Assembly: GCA_022701365.1 (NCBI GenBank)
Contig: JAKUHH010000068.1
Coordinates: 187,189-251,188 of the forward strand
Direction of reading: 5' to 3'
Origin: Mycocentrospora acerina
Lineage: Eukaryota > Ascomycota > Dothideomycetes > Pleosporales
DNA length: 64,000 nucleotides
Part shown: positions 1-10,030 of the stretch, one piece after another
How the letters are laid out: the number at the start of each line of letters is the position of its first letter
Position numbering within the stretch: position 1 is the stretch's first letter
Notes under the pieces: generated by a model
Database searches by the model: none
Told to the model about the DNA's origin: nothing
The model's input: the letters and a program-made list of their open reading frames with translations, nothing else
Program-made: the position numbers and the translations under genes

Positions 1-257
1 TGCAGCTTTACGTCAACGGATGGCAGTATGGCAAGTACGTAAGCAATGTAGGTCCTCAGACGAAGTTCCCTGTTCCCGAAGGTATCCTGAACTACCACGG
101 AACAAACTACCTTGGTATTTCACTTTGGGGTTTGGACAGCGGTGCGACAAAGATCTCTGGATTAGAGCTCACTGTGGACGGAGAGTTCTGGAGCGGAATT
201 GGAGAGGTGGGTGTTGTCGCTGGGCAAAAGTATGAGGAAAGATCAGGGGCTTATTAG
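1..257 (+). CDS. GH35 beta-galactosidase, C-terminal fragment
   Basis: The window opens inside a gene; the frame beginning at base 3 runs to a TAG at 255-257 and gives 84 residues. They carry the pattern LYVNGWQYGKY, PEGILNYHGTNYL and LWGLDSGA, which matches the C-terminal jelly-roll domains of large fungal GH35 beta-galactosidases (LacA type). Those enzymes are secreted and release terminal beta-galactose, for example from pectic galactan. The fragment ends KYEERSGAY, close to the usual LacA tail, so the 3' end looks intact. Catalytic residues lie outside the window. Family assignment rests on recalled conserved motifs, not a search. Confidence 0.85.
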   Translation, partial: QLYVNGWQYGKYVSNVGPQTKFPVPEGILNYHGTNYLGISLWGLDSGATKISGLELTVDGEFWSGIGEVGVVAGQKYEERSGAY

Positions 258-376
258 TGGTTGCGACATAAGATGAATTGCAATAGCTCTAATTGATTAG
301 GATCGAATTCATCCTTCTATTAAAATACTTTACAAAATTCCTCGTCTATCCAAACATATTCCACAATCCACAACAC

Positions 377-1057
377 TTAGAACTGGATCACTTCGGCGGT
401 CCACTCTCCAGTGTCAGATAACCCAAGAGTATGTACCAACTCTTCCTCGTCAATATCAACATCAACGTGTATGGTTTCTACATTCACAGTGGTTTCAATC
501 TTTTTCTTGTTGTCGTTGATAATAACTGCCGAGATGTTGGAGCGATAGACAACGGTAGTCCAATTCTCGTTACTTTTTGCCTCCAACACAGCACTGTCGA
601 GGATAGTTTTGAGTTCCTCATCTCTATGGTGAAAGTTAATCGAGAGATCTCGATCTCGAGTCCTGTACAGGTAACGTGAATGTCTGAGGATAGGCAAGAT
701 GTTTAGCACAGTACTGGTGTCATGTGAGCGCATATCCACAATGAGACGAACGATAGGGTAGTCTGGGTAGGGAGATTCAAAGCACCGCAAGAAGTTGACG
801 ACAGACTCTAGACGAATCATGATCGAGGCTTCCGACTTGAATAGTGGGAGAAACTCGCTTCGTAGAAGTCTGTCTATTTGGGTTAATGTAGTTGCTTCGC
901 TAGGAGCTTGCGCTGACGTATTAGGGTCGATTTCAACTAGAGGGATCACTTGTTCTAGCAACGTGTTGTACACCTGGGCTCGGATTTCTGTAAATTGTTA
1001 GAAGATGTCGAAAAGAATTGATATGTGCGAAGGTGACTAACCGGGAGGTAGGTCCAT
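377..1057 (-). CDS. F-box-like / 2EXR-type hypothetical protein
   Basis: Two exons, 1057..1042 and 987..377, joined over a 54-nt intron (988-1041, donor GTTAGT, acceptor ACAG). The 16-nt first exon encodes MDLPP and the join restores LPPEIRAQVYNTLLEQ, giving 208 residues. That start resembles the N-terminal LPxEIRxxIYxxLL helix of a very common but uncharacterised fungal family related to F-box proteins. The rest is mixed alpha/beta with an acidic stretch near residues 180-195. No signal peptide or membrane segment is evident. Without the tiny first exon the gene would have no ATG start, so automated models may truncate it. Function unknown; a role as substrate adaptor is only inferred from family resemblance. 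The 3' end lies 120 bp from the convergent GH35 gene. Confidence 0.6.
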
Positions 1058-2737
1058 GAAAGATGGATGAGTTCCTAGCCTGTACACGTGTTGTTAGGAT
1101 CGCTCTTGCTGTGTGGGGAACTACAACATACGCCATTTTCTACGTTTCTTTTGGGTGCTTCGAGAAGAAAATAAAATAATGTATAAAATGGAAACAGGTC
1201 ATAGTTTAGGATATAGAAGACATGATGAATTATATATCAGCCTCGGAAGCATTTTGAGCAACTGAGTTGTCGAGGTATATAACAACGTCATTGTGTTGAG
1301 ACGTTAAAGAAGTACACAACATTTCTTCAGAGCAGTTGCCTAAGAAAAGCGTATCTTACTCTACAATGTCATTTCGGTGCGACCTTTGACAACCATCTTT
1401 TTCAAACAGTGTTTATTGTAGGGCTGCAAAAATTACCGTATCTTATACTTGAACGAAGAAAGCCTTCCAAGAACACAGGTATAAGACATCACAAAGACAA
1501 TTGTAAAGTACTATAGCAACAAAGCTTTTGAACGATTATTCTTTAACTGCTTTGTCTCTTGAGTGAGTCGCAAGACTTATTCATCGGTACAATGCTCATT
1601 CTTATCACTATCATGTCTTAGCTGAGTCATTGCAAAATGCTTCGAATGCTCAATGTACCGTACGCTTGGCAAATGTTCTTCATTCTCACTATCTCAAATC
1701 AATCTTCGTCGCATGTTCCGAGACGAGCACTAAGGATCAGACACTGGAGAACAGTTGACCGTCGAGGTGTCCAATGATGCCATTCTCGCTCTCGAATGCG
1801 AAACCAGGGCCAGTAATCTAACCATGCCGTTGCACGTGCTCTGGCTATTGTCGTTTACTCTTCATACCTAGTCGATACCTGAAACCAACTTCCTATCCCG
1901 TTCGCTCGGCGACGCCAAGTGTGATGAAAACTACGCCTGTTCTAACAGCTGCGCATAGAGAAGTAGTGAAGGAGAAACGCACAAGCGCCACACACACACA
2001 TCACACATCGTATATCGCACAAGTCCTGGATGTATGAATCTTGCACGCGAACAAAGTGTCAAGAACATGACAAAGTCAAAGCCGAAACACCGAATCAGCA
2101 TGACTTGAAACCCAGAGCAAGTCAGTCAGTCCCCTATGGCGTCTTCCCGCGGAGGGCCCACTTTTAACCGACCTGTCAATTTCCCTTCCTTTGTTTCGAA
2201 ACACCTTGACTCAGACAGCCAATAGCGGCCAAGTATGGATATTGCCCCGACTACCAAGCTCTCCTAAGCCTATTTTCGCACAACCATGATAAAGCACTAT
2301 GATCTTACGGTCCGTTGGTATTGAACGTAGTATATGATGTGCTCTATATAGCCATGCTGACTCGAAAACACTCTGATATAAATGACTCGATAGTGCATCG
2401 AATGATCCTTTGAGGCTTCGATTCTGGATCGAGATGTAGTCAGACGGAGAAATGACAACTTCGGGAAGTTTGGTCGAGTCTAGCACTATTGCAGCCGTAC
2501 GATTTTGGAGAACGCCGTGAGATCTCTATATATTGCTTCGCGGTGTTTCACAGCAAGTGCAAGCCCGGCGGTGGAGATTGAAAGCTTGGGAGAAACGGCG
2601 TTGGAATAAGAACCAAATACAAGCCACTCGGATATTTATTATTGCCACTTCCTGAAGGCTGTGAGATTCACGTCTTCGTCCATTGTCCTTCTTTTTTATC
2701 CCTCTTTTGGTCTGTTTTGACCCTTCACTCGTTTATC
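1058..2737. other. Intergenic region, no gene seen
   Basis: About 1.7 kb between two divergent genes. Open frames here are short and lack family resemblance. A short CA-rich stretch lies near 1985-2005. The region next to 2738 must hold the promoter of the PL4 gene, but I could not fix a convincing TATA element. Confidence 0.5.
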
Positions 2738-4491
2738 ATGAAGTTCTTCGCGGCTCTCTCCACACTCCTTATCCTACCTGCAGCTGTCTCCGCTGCATGG
2801 GGATGGACTGATGATGGCAAGAACTATGTCATTGACACAAATGCGAACCTCATCGTCAAAGTCAGCAAGACCAATGGCGACATGACATCTATCCAGTACA
2901 AGGGTGTTGAGTACAATGGCCAGCAAGGCAGGAACTCGCACATTGAGTCTGGCCTTGGAGCTTCTACAGTTTCCATCAGTCAGTTCACTAGTCCCGCAAA
3001 CATCATCAAGGTCAACGTCAGATATGGCACACTGAGACATAACTTGATTTTCCGCTATGGAAACCCCAACGTGTACATTTTCATGAACAAGGCGGACACC
3101 AGTGTCACTGTATCGCGATACATTGTGCGCATTCCAGCAGGCATCTTCAGCAACAACGAGGATGTGGATACTGACTGGATTCCCGCCAACGCCGCCGCGA
3201 TCGAAGCAGGTGATGTGAATGCTATCAACAGGAAGACTTGGTCCAAACACTACTCTGGATTCAAGTATGGCAGGATCATGGATCACGACTATGTTGGCTA
3301 CGCGAACAGCAACGTTGGCATGTACTTGATCAGGTCCAACCACGAGAAGGCGTCTGGCGGTCCGTTCTTCAGGAGCTTGGTCAGGCGTGGTGGCAATTCT
3401 GGTGTGGATCTCTACGACATCTATCACTACAACATGGGTGCGTACTCTTACTATCTTTTGTTCGTTCATGCACTGACAAGTTTGATAAAGGACACACTGA
3501 TGTTATGCGTCTTGGTCTTCAAGGACCCAGCGTTTTGCACTTCACTGATGGTGGCGCCGCGCCAAACGCAAACCTCTTCGCCCGCAGAGCGGACTGGAAC
3601 TGGATGGATACCCTGGGCATCGAAGGTTGGGTTCCTTCTAGTGGTCGTGGTTCCGTCGCCGGTGTCGGTATCAACAACATGAAGAACGGATTCCAGTATG
3701 TTGTGGGACTCAAGAACGCCCAAGGCCAGTACTGGACCACCGCAACAGGTGCCTGGAGAATCGACAACGTGCTCCCAGGAACCTACACACTGAACGTCTA
3801 CAAGAGTGTAAGTTTCTTCTACTCATGCACCAATCACACTACAACACATCGCTAACCAACTCAGGAACTCGAAGTCCACACCAGCACTGTGACCATCACC
3901 GCTGGTGGCACTGCAACAAGAAACACCATCACCTGCGTCGACCCTGCCGACACCACGGCCGTATGGCGCATTGGAGAGTGGGACGGTACACCCAAGGGAT
4001 TCCTCAACTTCCAAGACACCCCGATGAAGCCCACATTCATGCACCCATCTGACTCCCGCCTCGCCAACTGGGACGCAAGCAACTACATCGTCGGCACGTC
4101 GAGCGCAGGCAACTTCCCCGGCTACATCTGGAAGGCGGTGAACAACGACCACCTGGTGTACTTCCGCCTGAGCAGCACGCAGGTGAACCAGTCGTTCAAG
4201 ATCCGCATTGGCGTTACAGAGGGTCTCGCGGGAGGACGACCCAACGTCGCTGTCAACTCGTGGACAGCAGCACTACAGTCGGACAAGGGACAAGGCGATA
4301 CACGATCCCTGACTGTGGGAACGTACCGCGGAAACAACTACGTTTACGAGTTCACTGTGCCGGCTAGTGCGTGGATTAAGAGTGCGACCGAGTACCAGAT
4401 TTTGAAAATCACAGTCATTTCTGGAAAGGCGGGAGATGGATATTTGAGCCCTGGTATCAGTGTTGATGCGCTTGATCTGGTATCTGTCTAG
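2738..4491 (+). CDS. Rhamnogalacturonan endolyase, PL4, secreted
   Basis: Three exons, 2738..3437, 3491..3807 and 3865..4491, with introns of 53 and 57 nt, give 547 residues. The protein starts with a signal peptide (MKFFAALSTLLILPAAVSA) and then AWGWTDDGKNYVIDTNANL, the hallmark N-terminus of fungal PL4 lyases. PL4 enzymes cleave the rhamnose-galacturonate backbone of pectin rhamnogalacturonan I by beta-elimination. The catalytic beta-sandwich spans roughly residues 20-270; the middle fibronectin-like domain follows (GTYTLNVYKS), and the C-terminal carbohydrate-binding-like domain begins near WRIGEWDGTPKGF. Length agrees with the family (about 500-550). The start at 2738 was chosen because it gives the signal peptide directly. 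Secretion and the nearby GH35 fragment fit extracellular pectin breakdown. High confidence in family; substrate preference is by analogy. Confidence 0.92.
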
Positions 4492-6004
4492 ACTTGGAGC
4501 GGGGTTGGATTTTTCTGTATCGGATTGGGAGGATGGATGAGGCTTTCTTGTGTATATATTTTGAGGTTTTGCTGATGAGAGATGTTTTGACAATTCTGTG
4601 TATATATATTTATGGATGAATAGTTACTTGGCAATATATGCCATTTTATAGAATGTGGCATTAGAGATGGTGTTGTTTGCATCTGTAACCTAGTCAGTGT
4701 ACGAATTCACTGTTGTCTAGTTCACTTACTCATGCTGGAAAGGCCCTGCGGTACGCCCTAGAGGTCATGCGTTCCCAGCTATTTCATGTGCACTCTCTAT
4801 CTGGATGTTCTGAAGTAAGATTGCTAAGTAATTCATCTTCGGCTGTATGATAAGTAATTTCATTTTGCAGCGTCCTTTAACATGATGTCTCTTATATCTT
4901 TCGATGGCAATCGTATGGTACAAAAGTAACACGGTAAAGTTAGTAAAGCGCCTAAGTCGATGAGTACCTGAGGCGGGATATGCAAGAATGAGTGATCAAA
5001 AGTGACTCGTTTGACAAAAAGTTGGAAGGTGCAGGTGACGTCGAGGTATGGAGTGCGATGAAGAGGATACAAAGCAATGAACGGGGGAAGGAACAAAACC
5101 AAGTGCACTCATTGTTAGAGACTGTAGAAGGTGTCAAGTTGAGCGAAAGTGGGTTTGAGCCAGCCATAAAGGATGTGCTTCGTCCTTGGCAGGCTGTATG
5201 CGATTTGTAACTTGACAAGGGATTATGTGAGGAGTCGTTGCTAAGCACGCGCCAATAGTGAGTCGATAATTTGTAGCATCATGGTCATGTGAAGACAGTC
5301 GTATTGGCGGCAATCTTTGTATTAATAGAGTTTTTTGTTTTGTACCAACAGGAGTGAGGTAGATGCAGAAACGTTTGTTGTAAATGGTCGTGTAGAGGGA
5401 TGAAGCCATGGCTTTAAACCGGACAAAACGGGGTTTGTTGCATGTAAACTGGAACTAGATATTGTGTATATGCATTGTCCAACTGGTTTTCAAGTCATCT
5501 GCACGTACATTCAATCATCCCAGACCACACAAAAAAGAACAGAAATAATAGCAGTCAAACACTTCTTGTCTCCTTTTGCAGCAATGCGAGTGGCGGTGAC
5601 AGTGGCTTTCCCGCTAGAGGCCGATTGATCCGAGAGCGACAGGGGATGTTCCGGCTTGGCCTACGACAATCATCACCATTCGTCCAGCAACGTCAAACTG
5701 CTGGGCGTCAAGCGCAGGAAATGTTACGCTTGGCGGCGGGAGAGACGCGTCTTACTGTGGAGATGGACGAGACATGGAGATTTGGCAGCCGCGCTCGTGG
5801 AGGCTCCCGCTTGTGCACGACGTCTCCTGGCCATCCCGTCACCTTTAGTCTTGTCTTGTCCTCTTCGTGGCAATAGATGACACGCGCACACACGTCTGGG
5901 TTCTGGAACTCGAGTCAAGCATCGTGCCTTCCTCATTTCACGCCCACACACGCCGTTCCTTCCACCCGTCCAAGCAACGCTCCTTCCTCGACCATCACAT
6001 CGCC
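4492..6004. other. Intergenic region, no gene seen
   Basis: About 1.5 kb. Several frames of 80-130 codons exist on both strands but none has plausible composition, start context or splice partners. The C-rich part near 5880-6000 is probably the cutinase-like gene's leader. Confidence 0.5.
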
Positions 6005-6989
6005 ATGATCCCGCGAATCGCCATCCTCGCCCTCCTCCACGCCTCGTCGGCACTCGCCGTGTGCACCAAGCTCTCCGACTGCCCCCAGTATGAGCCGCTT
6101 AAGACATCCTCCTGCCAGACATACCACCACTTCCTCGCCCGCGGCAGCACATCGCCGTACCCGGGCCATGTCATCGAGACGGTCGGCAAGGTCTGCAATG
6201 CGCTCAACACGCCCGAGAACCCCGCCGCCTGTGGCTACGAAGACATTGAGTACGCGGCGGCCAATGGTGGAGAGAGATGGTGTCTGAGTGCGCATGAGGG
6301 GGCTCTTAACGGCGCAGCACAGATGCGGAACTACACAGCGAGATGTCCAGAGAGCCATCTCATCGTCATGGGATTTAGTCAAGGAGGAAGCGTGGCGCTG
6401 GATATACTCGGTGGAGGAGGGGGAGAGCTTTGGGAGTGCATTCAGCAAGACAATCCAGGGCTAGACATTGCGAGTACACCCGGGTCCAAGGGTATGTCCT
6501 GCCATTTCACTGTCCTGTCATTTCACCGTCCTATCGTTTCACTTGCCTCCAGCACACCTTTAGATAATGGTATCCGTACTAACATCCTCCTCAGTCGCCG
6601 CTGCCCTCGCCTGGGGCCCCACACGCCGTTCTGCGAACCAATCTTGGACCGTCGGCGGTGGCAACATCTCCGACGGCGGCGCCCCCCGCACCGCCGAGCA
6701 GCTCGCTGGCCTGCAGCCCTACGACGACGCCGGCATCTTACGCGAATACTGCCAGCCCGGCGACCCCATCTGCGCGCCTCACACAGAAAACGTAGATATG
6801 TCCAAGCACCTTGACTACTTTGACAAGTACAGCGATGAGGCCGCGCAGTGGGTCATTCAGCTCGCACGCAAGGCCAACGAGAGCGCCAAGAACGACGAGA
6901 CGAGCGGTGCTGGAGGTATGCTGAAGAAGGGCATTTCGCATCCTATTGGCAATGTGTTTATTGCGGCACTGGTCATATTAGCACTATAG
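6005..6989 (+). CDS. Cutinase / acetylxylan esterase-like, CE5, probable GPI anchor
   Basis: Exons 6005..6491 and 6595..6989 join across a 103-nt intron (branch-like ACTAAC at about 6579) to 293 residues. A signal peptide covers about residues 1-18. The serine-hydrolase nucleophile is in GFSQGG (Ser125). The acid and histidine are probably Asp219 in CQPGDPIC and His234 in KHLDYF, the usual cutinase spacing. Paired cysteines near 20/26/37 and 104/144 fit the family fold. The C-terminus (GAGG then a short spacer and NVFIAALVILAL) looks like a GPI-attachment signal, which would hold the enzyme on the cell surface instead of releasing it as a classic cutinase. It is longer than secreted cutinases (about 200-230) because of the tail and an insert near 176-215. 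CE5 includes cutinases and acetylxylan esterases; I cannot choose from sequence alone. Confidence 0.85.
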
Positions 6990-7566
6990 TAAGTTTGTTT
7001 TTTCTTGCTGTAGAGGGTGTTTCTATGCGTGTCATTGGAATCCATACACGACATTATAGATGGGAAATGTTGGTGGCGCTGGAATTGGTAATGAATCGTG
7101 ACTTGGTCTTATACTCTACAGTTTCTTGCTGAGACGCATTCTTATTTGGAAATCCTCGTCTGCCCGATTAAGCACCTACACGGCCGTCAACACACACGAG
7201 GCAGTGTAAACAACACCGACATGAAAATACGCCAACGAAGAAAAAGAGAAAGCTTGTTTAGTCGCTATTCTTAACATGTGGGAGAAGGAATGGGGGCGGT
7301 GCGACTTGGCGCATGAGGAGCTGCCGAAGATCCGAGAGGAGTGTTGAGGAAGAACAACATTGGAAGATTGCAGCAAGGTGAAACACAACACGGCTAGGAC
7401 CGGTGAGTGTGAGTAGCATGTACGCTATTTCCTTTTTCTGTACCACACCTGCATTCACACACGTACGTACTACCAAGTACATTTTTACATAGGACGATTA
7501 TAGAAAGATTTAATCCCGACAATTCACCCACACATCAATTCCTGTTCTCTGCTCGGATTTCTCATA
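6990..7566. other. Intergenic region between convergent genes
   Basis: About 580 bp between the 3' ends of the CE5 and UstYa-like genes. Nothing beyond 3' untranslated sequence is apparent. Confidence 0.5.
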
Positions 7567-8718
7567 TCATCCATGACGCCCCGCCGCCACCCACTTCTCA
7601 GCCCACGCCTTCACCCCCCAGTAATCCCTACATACCCTCTTACTTCCCCAGCCCTCTGCATTCCCATGCCCATCCTCGGCAAACATGACATGTTCCAAAT
7701 TCGTATCCGCAGCACACATCAAGGCCTGGCGTAGGTAGTCGAAGCAATGGCGTACATGCGTGAGGTCAAAAGAGGCGTTTGTCGCGATGAGATTGTCAAG
7801 GTGGGAGGAGGGTGCGTAGAGCGGGTAGACAGACGGCGGGTACGGAGATGAGGTGAGTGTTGATTGTGGAGAGAGCGAAGATACGTAAGACAAGAGGTGG
7901 TGGGTAGTGAAGAAAGTGTTGCGCAGGCCGTGCTGTGAAGCAGAGTGGTTGTTGTTAGTCCATCATCATCATCATCAGCATCATCTTTTCAATACTACTC
8001 TTCTCCCTTTCGTGACATACAAACAACAAGGGGGAAAAATGAAAACGTAAACGATTCCAGGAAGGGTGAAAGAGTACAGTGATTTTTTTTAAAAAAAAAA
8101 GACTCACCAAACAGTGCACCTGGTGGAACACACTCACTGCCCGCGCCTCCCCCTTTGTCACAACCGGGTGCGCCACGTACCCCATATTCGGCGGGATGAG
8201 CGCGCGAAACGCCGCGTTGTTCTCTGGGCTGACTTCACTCGCATACGACGTGTTTTCGGTCCAGATGACGTCTGGGATGTTAAGGTCGGGGGATGCATAG
8301 GGTGCTGTTAATTTTTTTTTAAAATCTCATTCAGAAGGTGGGAATTGGGTGGATTGGCTGGGCGGGAGAGAGGGAGAGAGGGAGAGAGGGAGAGAGACGA
8401 ACCTATGTATTCATGTTTGTGATTGGTGGGCCAGTGTAGGTGGAGGAGGTAGCCGAGGAGGGTGCCGGCGAGGAGGCTGAGGATGGCGAGGGAGAGGTGG
8501 GTGTATGTTGTGTGGGTAATTGATTGGTGTGGTGGGGTGTTGGGGTAAAGTAGTTCTGTATTGGGGGAGGGGTAGTCATCGTCATTGTCGTCTTGATGGT
8601 GTTGTTTGGAGAGAAGGGTGGAAGAGCTGGAGTCGTGGGGGCTTGCGTCGTGGAGGGATAGGGAGTGATTGTGGTGAAGCGTGGTGAGGCGTTTCCAGGA
8701 GAGTGTTTTGGGGAACAT
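7567..8718 (-). CDS. UstYa-like oxidase family protein (DUF3328)
   Basis: Three exons, 8718..8403, 8304..8108 and 7932..7567, with introns of 98 and 175 nt, yield 292 residues. A cytosolic, His/Asp/Ser-rich head is followed by one membrane helix (about residues 72-94) and a lumenal domain. Two HxxHC motifs typical of the family are present: HQVHC (166-170) and HVRHC (230-234). They are thought to bind the metal used in oxidative cyclisation or related tailoring reactions in RiPP and other natural-product pathways. Both introns contain simple repeats: a GGGAGAGA-type repeat in the first and a CAT repeat in the second. Neighbours are a cutinase-like esterase and a small membrane protein; no RiPP precursor, synthase or P450 is visible nearby. 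Family assignment is strong; the specific reaction is unknown. Confidence 0.85.
8364..8397. repeat. GGGAGAGA microsatellite in intron
   Basis: About four copies of an 8-bp purine unit lie inside intron 1 of the UstYa-like gene, just downstream of its donor site (reverse orientation). Confidence 0.8.
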
Positions 8719-8939
8719 TGCTTGTAGGAGGTGGAATTTGGGAGTTGGGAGGATATGTGTGTGGATGCGTTGTGTTGGGGTGCAATGTGATGTATACCAC
8801 AGGAGACAAGCTATTCAGGACCCGAATGGGAAAGCCCTGTATGCATGATTGTTCATGTGCGTGTATGTGAAAGATAAAACGGAGGGTATGATGTTGCGGG
8901 ACAATGGGAAAGGGATTCCTTCATTTGGTAGCGCTGCGA

Positions 8940-9365
8940 CTACTCATCATTGTTTTCTACTCTCCCTACTATGGTCGTTGCAAGTGAAAGCAACCAATTT
9001 AACTTTTTATCCACAACCTTCACTGTCCGACCCTGATTTCTCTGGTACTGCAAAACCCCAAATGCTGCAACTCCTAGCACAACCAACATGAGTAGATTGC
9101 CTGTTGGAATCGTCAGCAACAATCATCTCTATGATCTTCCAGGTCTACAAGGAATTGGCGTACCTATAAAAGATTCGAGCAATCCCTCAGCGAGGTCCAC
9201 CAACTCTTGGAAGAAATTGACGCCCAAATTGAGTACGCCCGAGACCAGAGACATCACAAAATTTAGCGTTTTTTGCACCAGCGCGCCCGCGACGATGAAG
9301 AATGACCGCACGAGTTCGAGGAGCGAGACAGCGACATGTTTCAGCGAGGCGAGAATGGACGACAT
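8940..9365 (-). CDS. Small membrane-associated hypothetical protein
   Basis: Exons 9365..9164 and 9100..8940 flank a 63-nt intron (GTACGC donor, ACAG acceptor) and encode 120 residues. The first 65 residues form a run of amphipathic or hydrophobic helices (many Leu, Val and Phe with few charges). Then follows a clear membrane helix (NLLMLVVLGVAAFGVLQYQ) and a polar tail ending VENNDE. No cleavable signal peptide is obvious. The splice join keeps an uninterrupted frame and sensible composition on both sides, so I believe the gene is real, but I recognise no family. It is in tandem with and upstream of the UstYa-like gene. Peroxin-like, mitochondrial and lipid-droplet roles are all possible; none is shown by the sequence. 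Confidence 0.6.
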
Positions 9366-10030
9366 ATTGAGAGATTAATTTTTGAAATACACAGTGGCGA
9401 TGGGGATCAGAGGTTGGTGCTGCTTTCACATTCGAGCGCTGAAAAGGGAGCAACTGAAGAGGAATTGCAGGCGTGATAACTGAAGAAAAGACGACGCGTA
9501 ATCTATGGCAGGGCAAGAGGACATTTTTGTTGTTTTGTGCGCTCAACGTAACCTAAGAGGGCTGTGTGCAGGTGAGAATATGACGTCATTCGTCCGAGTT
9601 TGGGAATACGGAATACGGGAAAGGTGCGGCGTTTGCGGGGAAGGAACACGACGGCTCGAGTGGCTTGGAACAGCAAAAGAGAGTTTGGTAGGATGATTAA
9701 TGGACGGACAAAACAGGACAGAGACGATTCCTTGTGGCTCCGTGGAGGCGGCAGCTGTGGCCTATGGTGAGCACTCGCTGCGCGGAACACTTGACATGCG
9801 TGACATGGCGCACGCTTGTTGACTAGATGCCAACAACGGTCCGCCGGACGGCCAACGCCCATCACCGACCGCTTGATGTCCATGGTAGTGGAGAGTTGGA
9901 GCGAGCATGGACGAGTTGACATGGGCTGCTAGCCGCATTACGTGTGCGCGCGCATTGGCGGTTTGCGGGGCTGGTCAACGCGACCTTCCCGTTCCTCGAC
10001 CCAGACATTATCCTCTCCGTCGCTGCCGCC
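9366..10030. other. Divergent intergenic region
   Basis: 665 bp between the divergent small membrane protein and GH16 genes, so it holds both promoters. No clear operator is recognised. Confidence 0.5.

Noticed and set aside
1980..2010. CA-rich stretch as a CRISPR-like or structured repeat
   Set aside because: It is a short dinucleotide run in a eukaryotic genome; no spacer-repeat structure is present anywhere in the window.
2774..3469. Minus-strand 231-codon frame within the PL4 gene
   Set aside because: Antisense shadow of a well-supported lyase exon.
5475..5876. 133-codon plus-strand frame upstream of the CE5 gene
   Set aside because: No family resemblance, lies partly in the likely promoter of the next gene, and has no splice partner.
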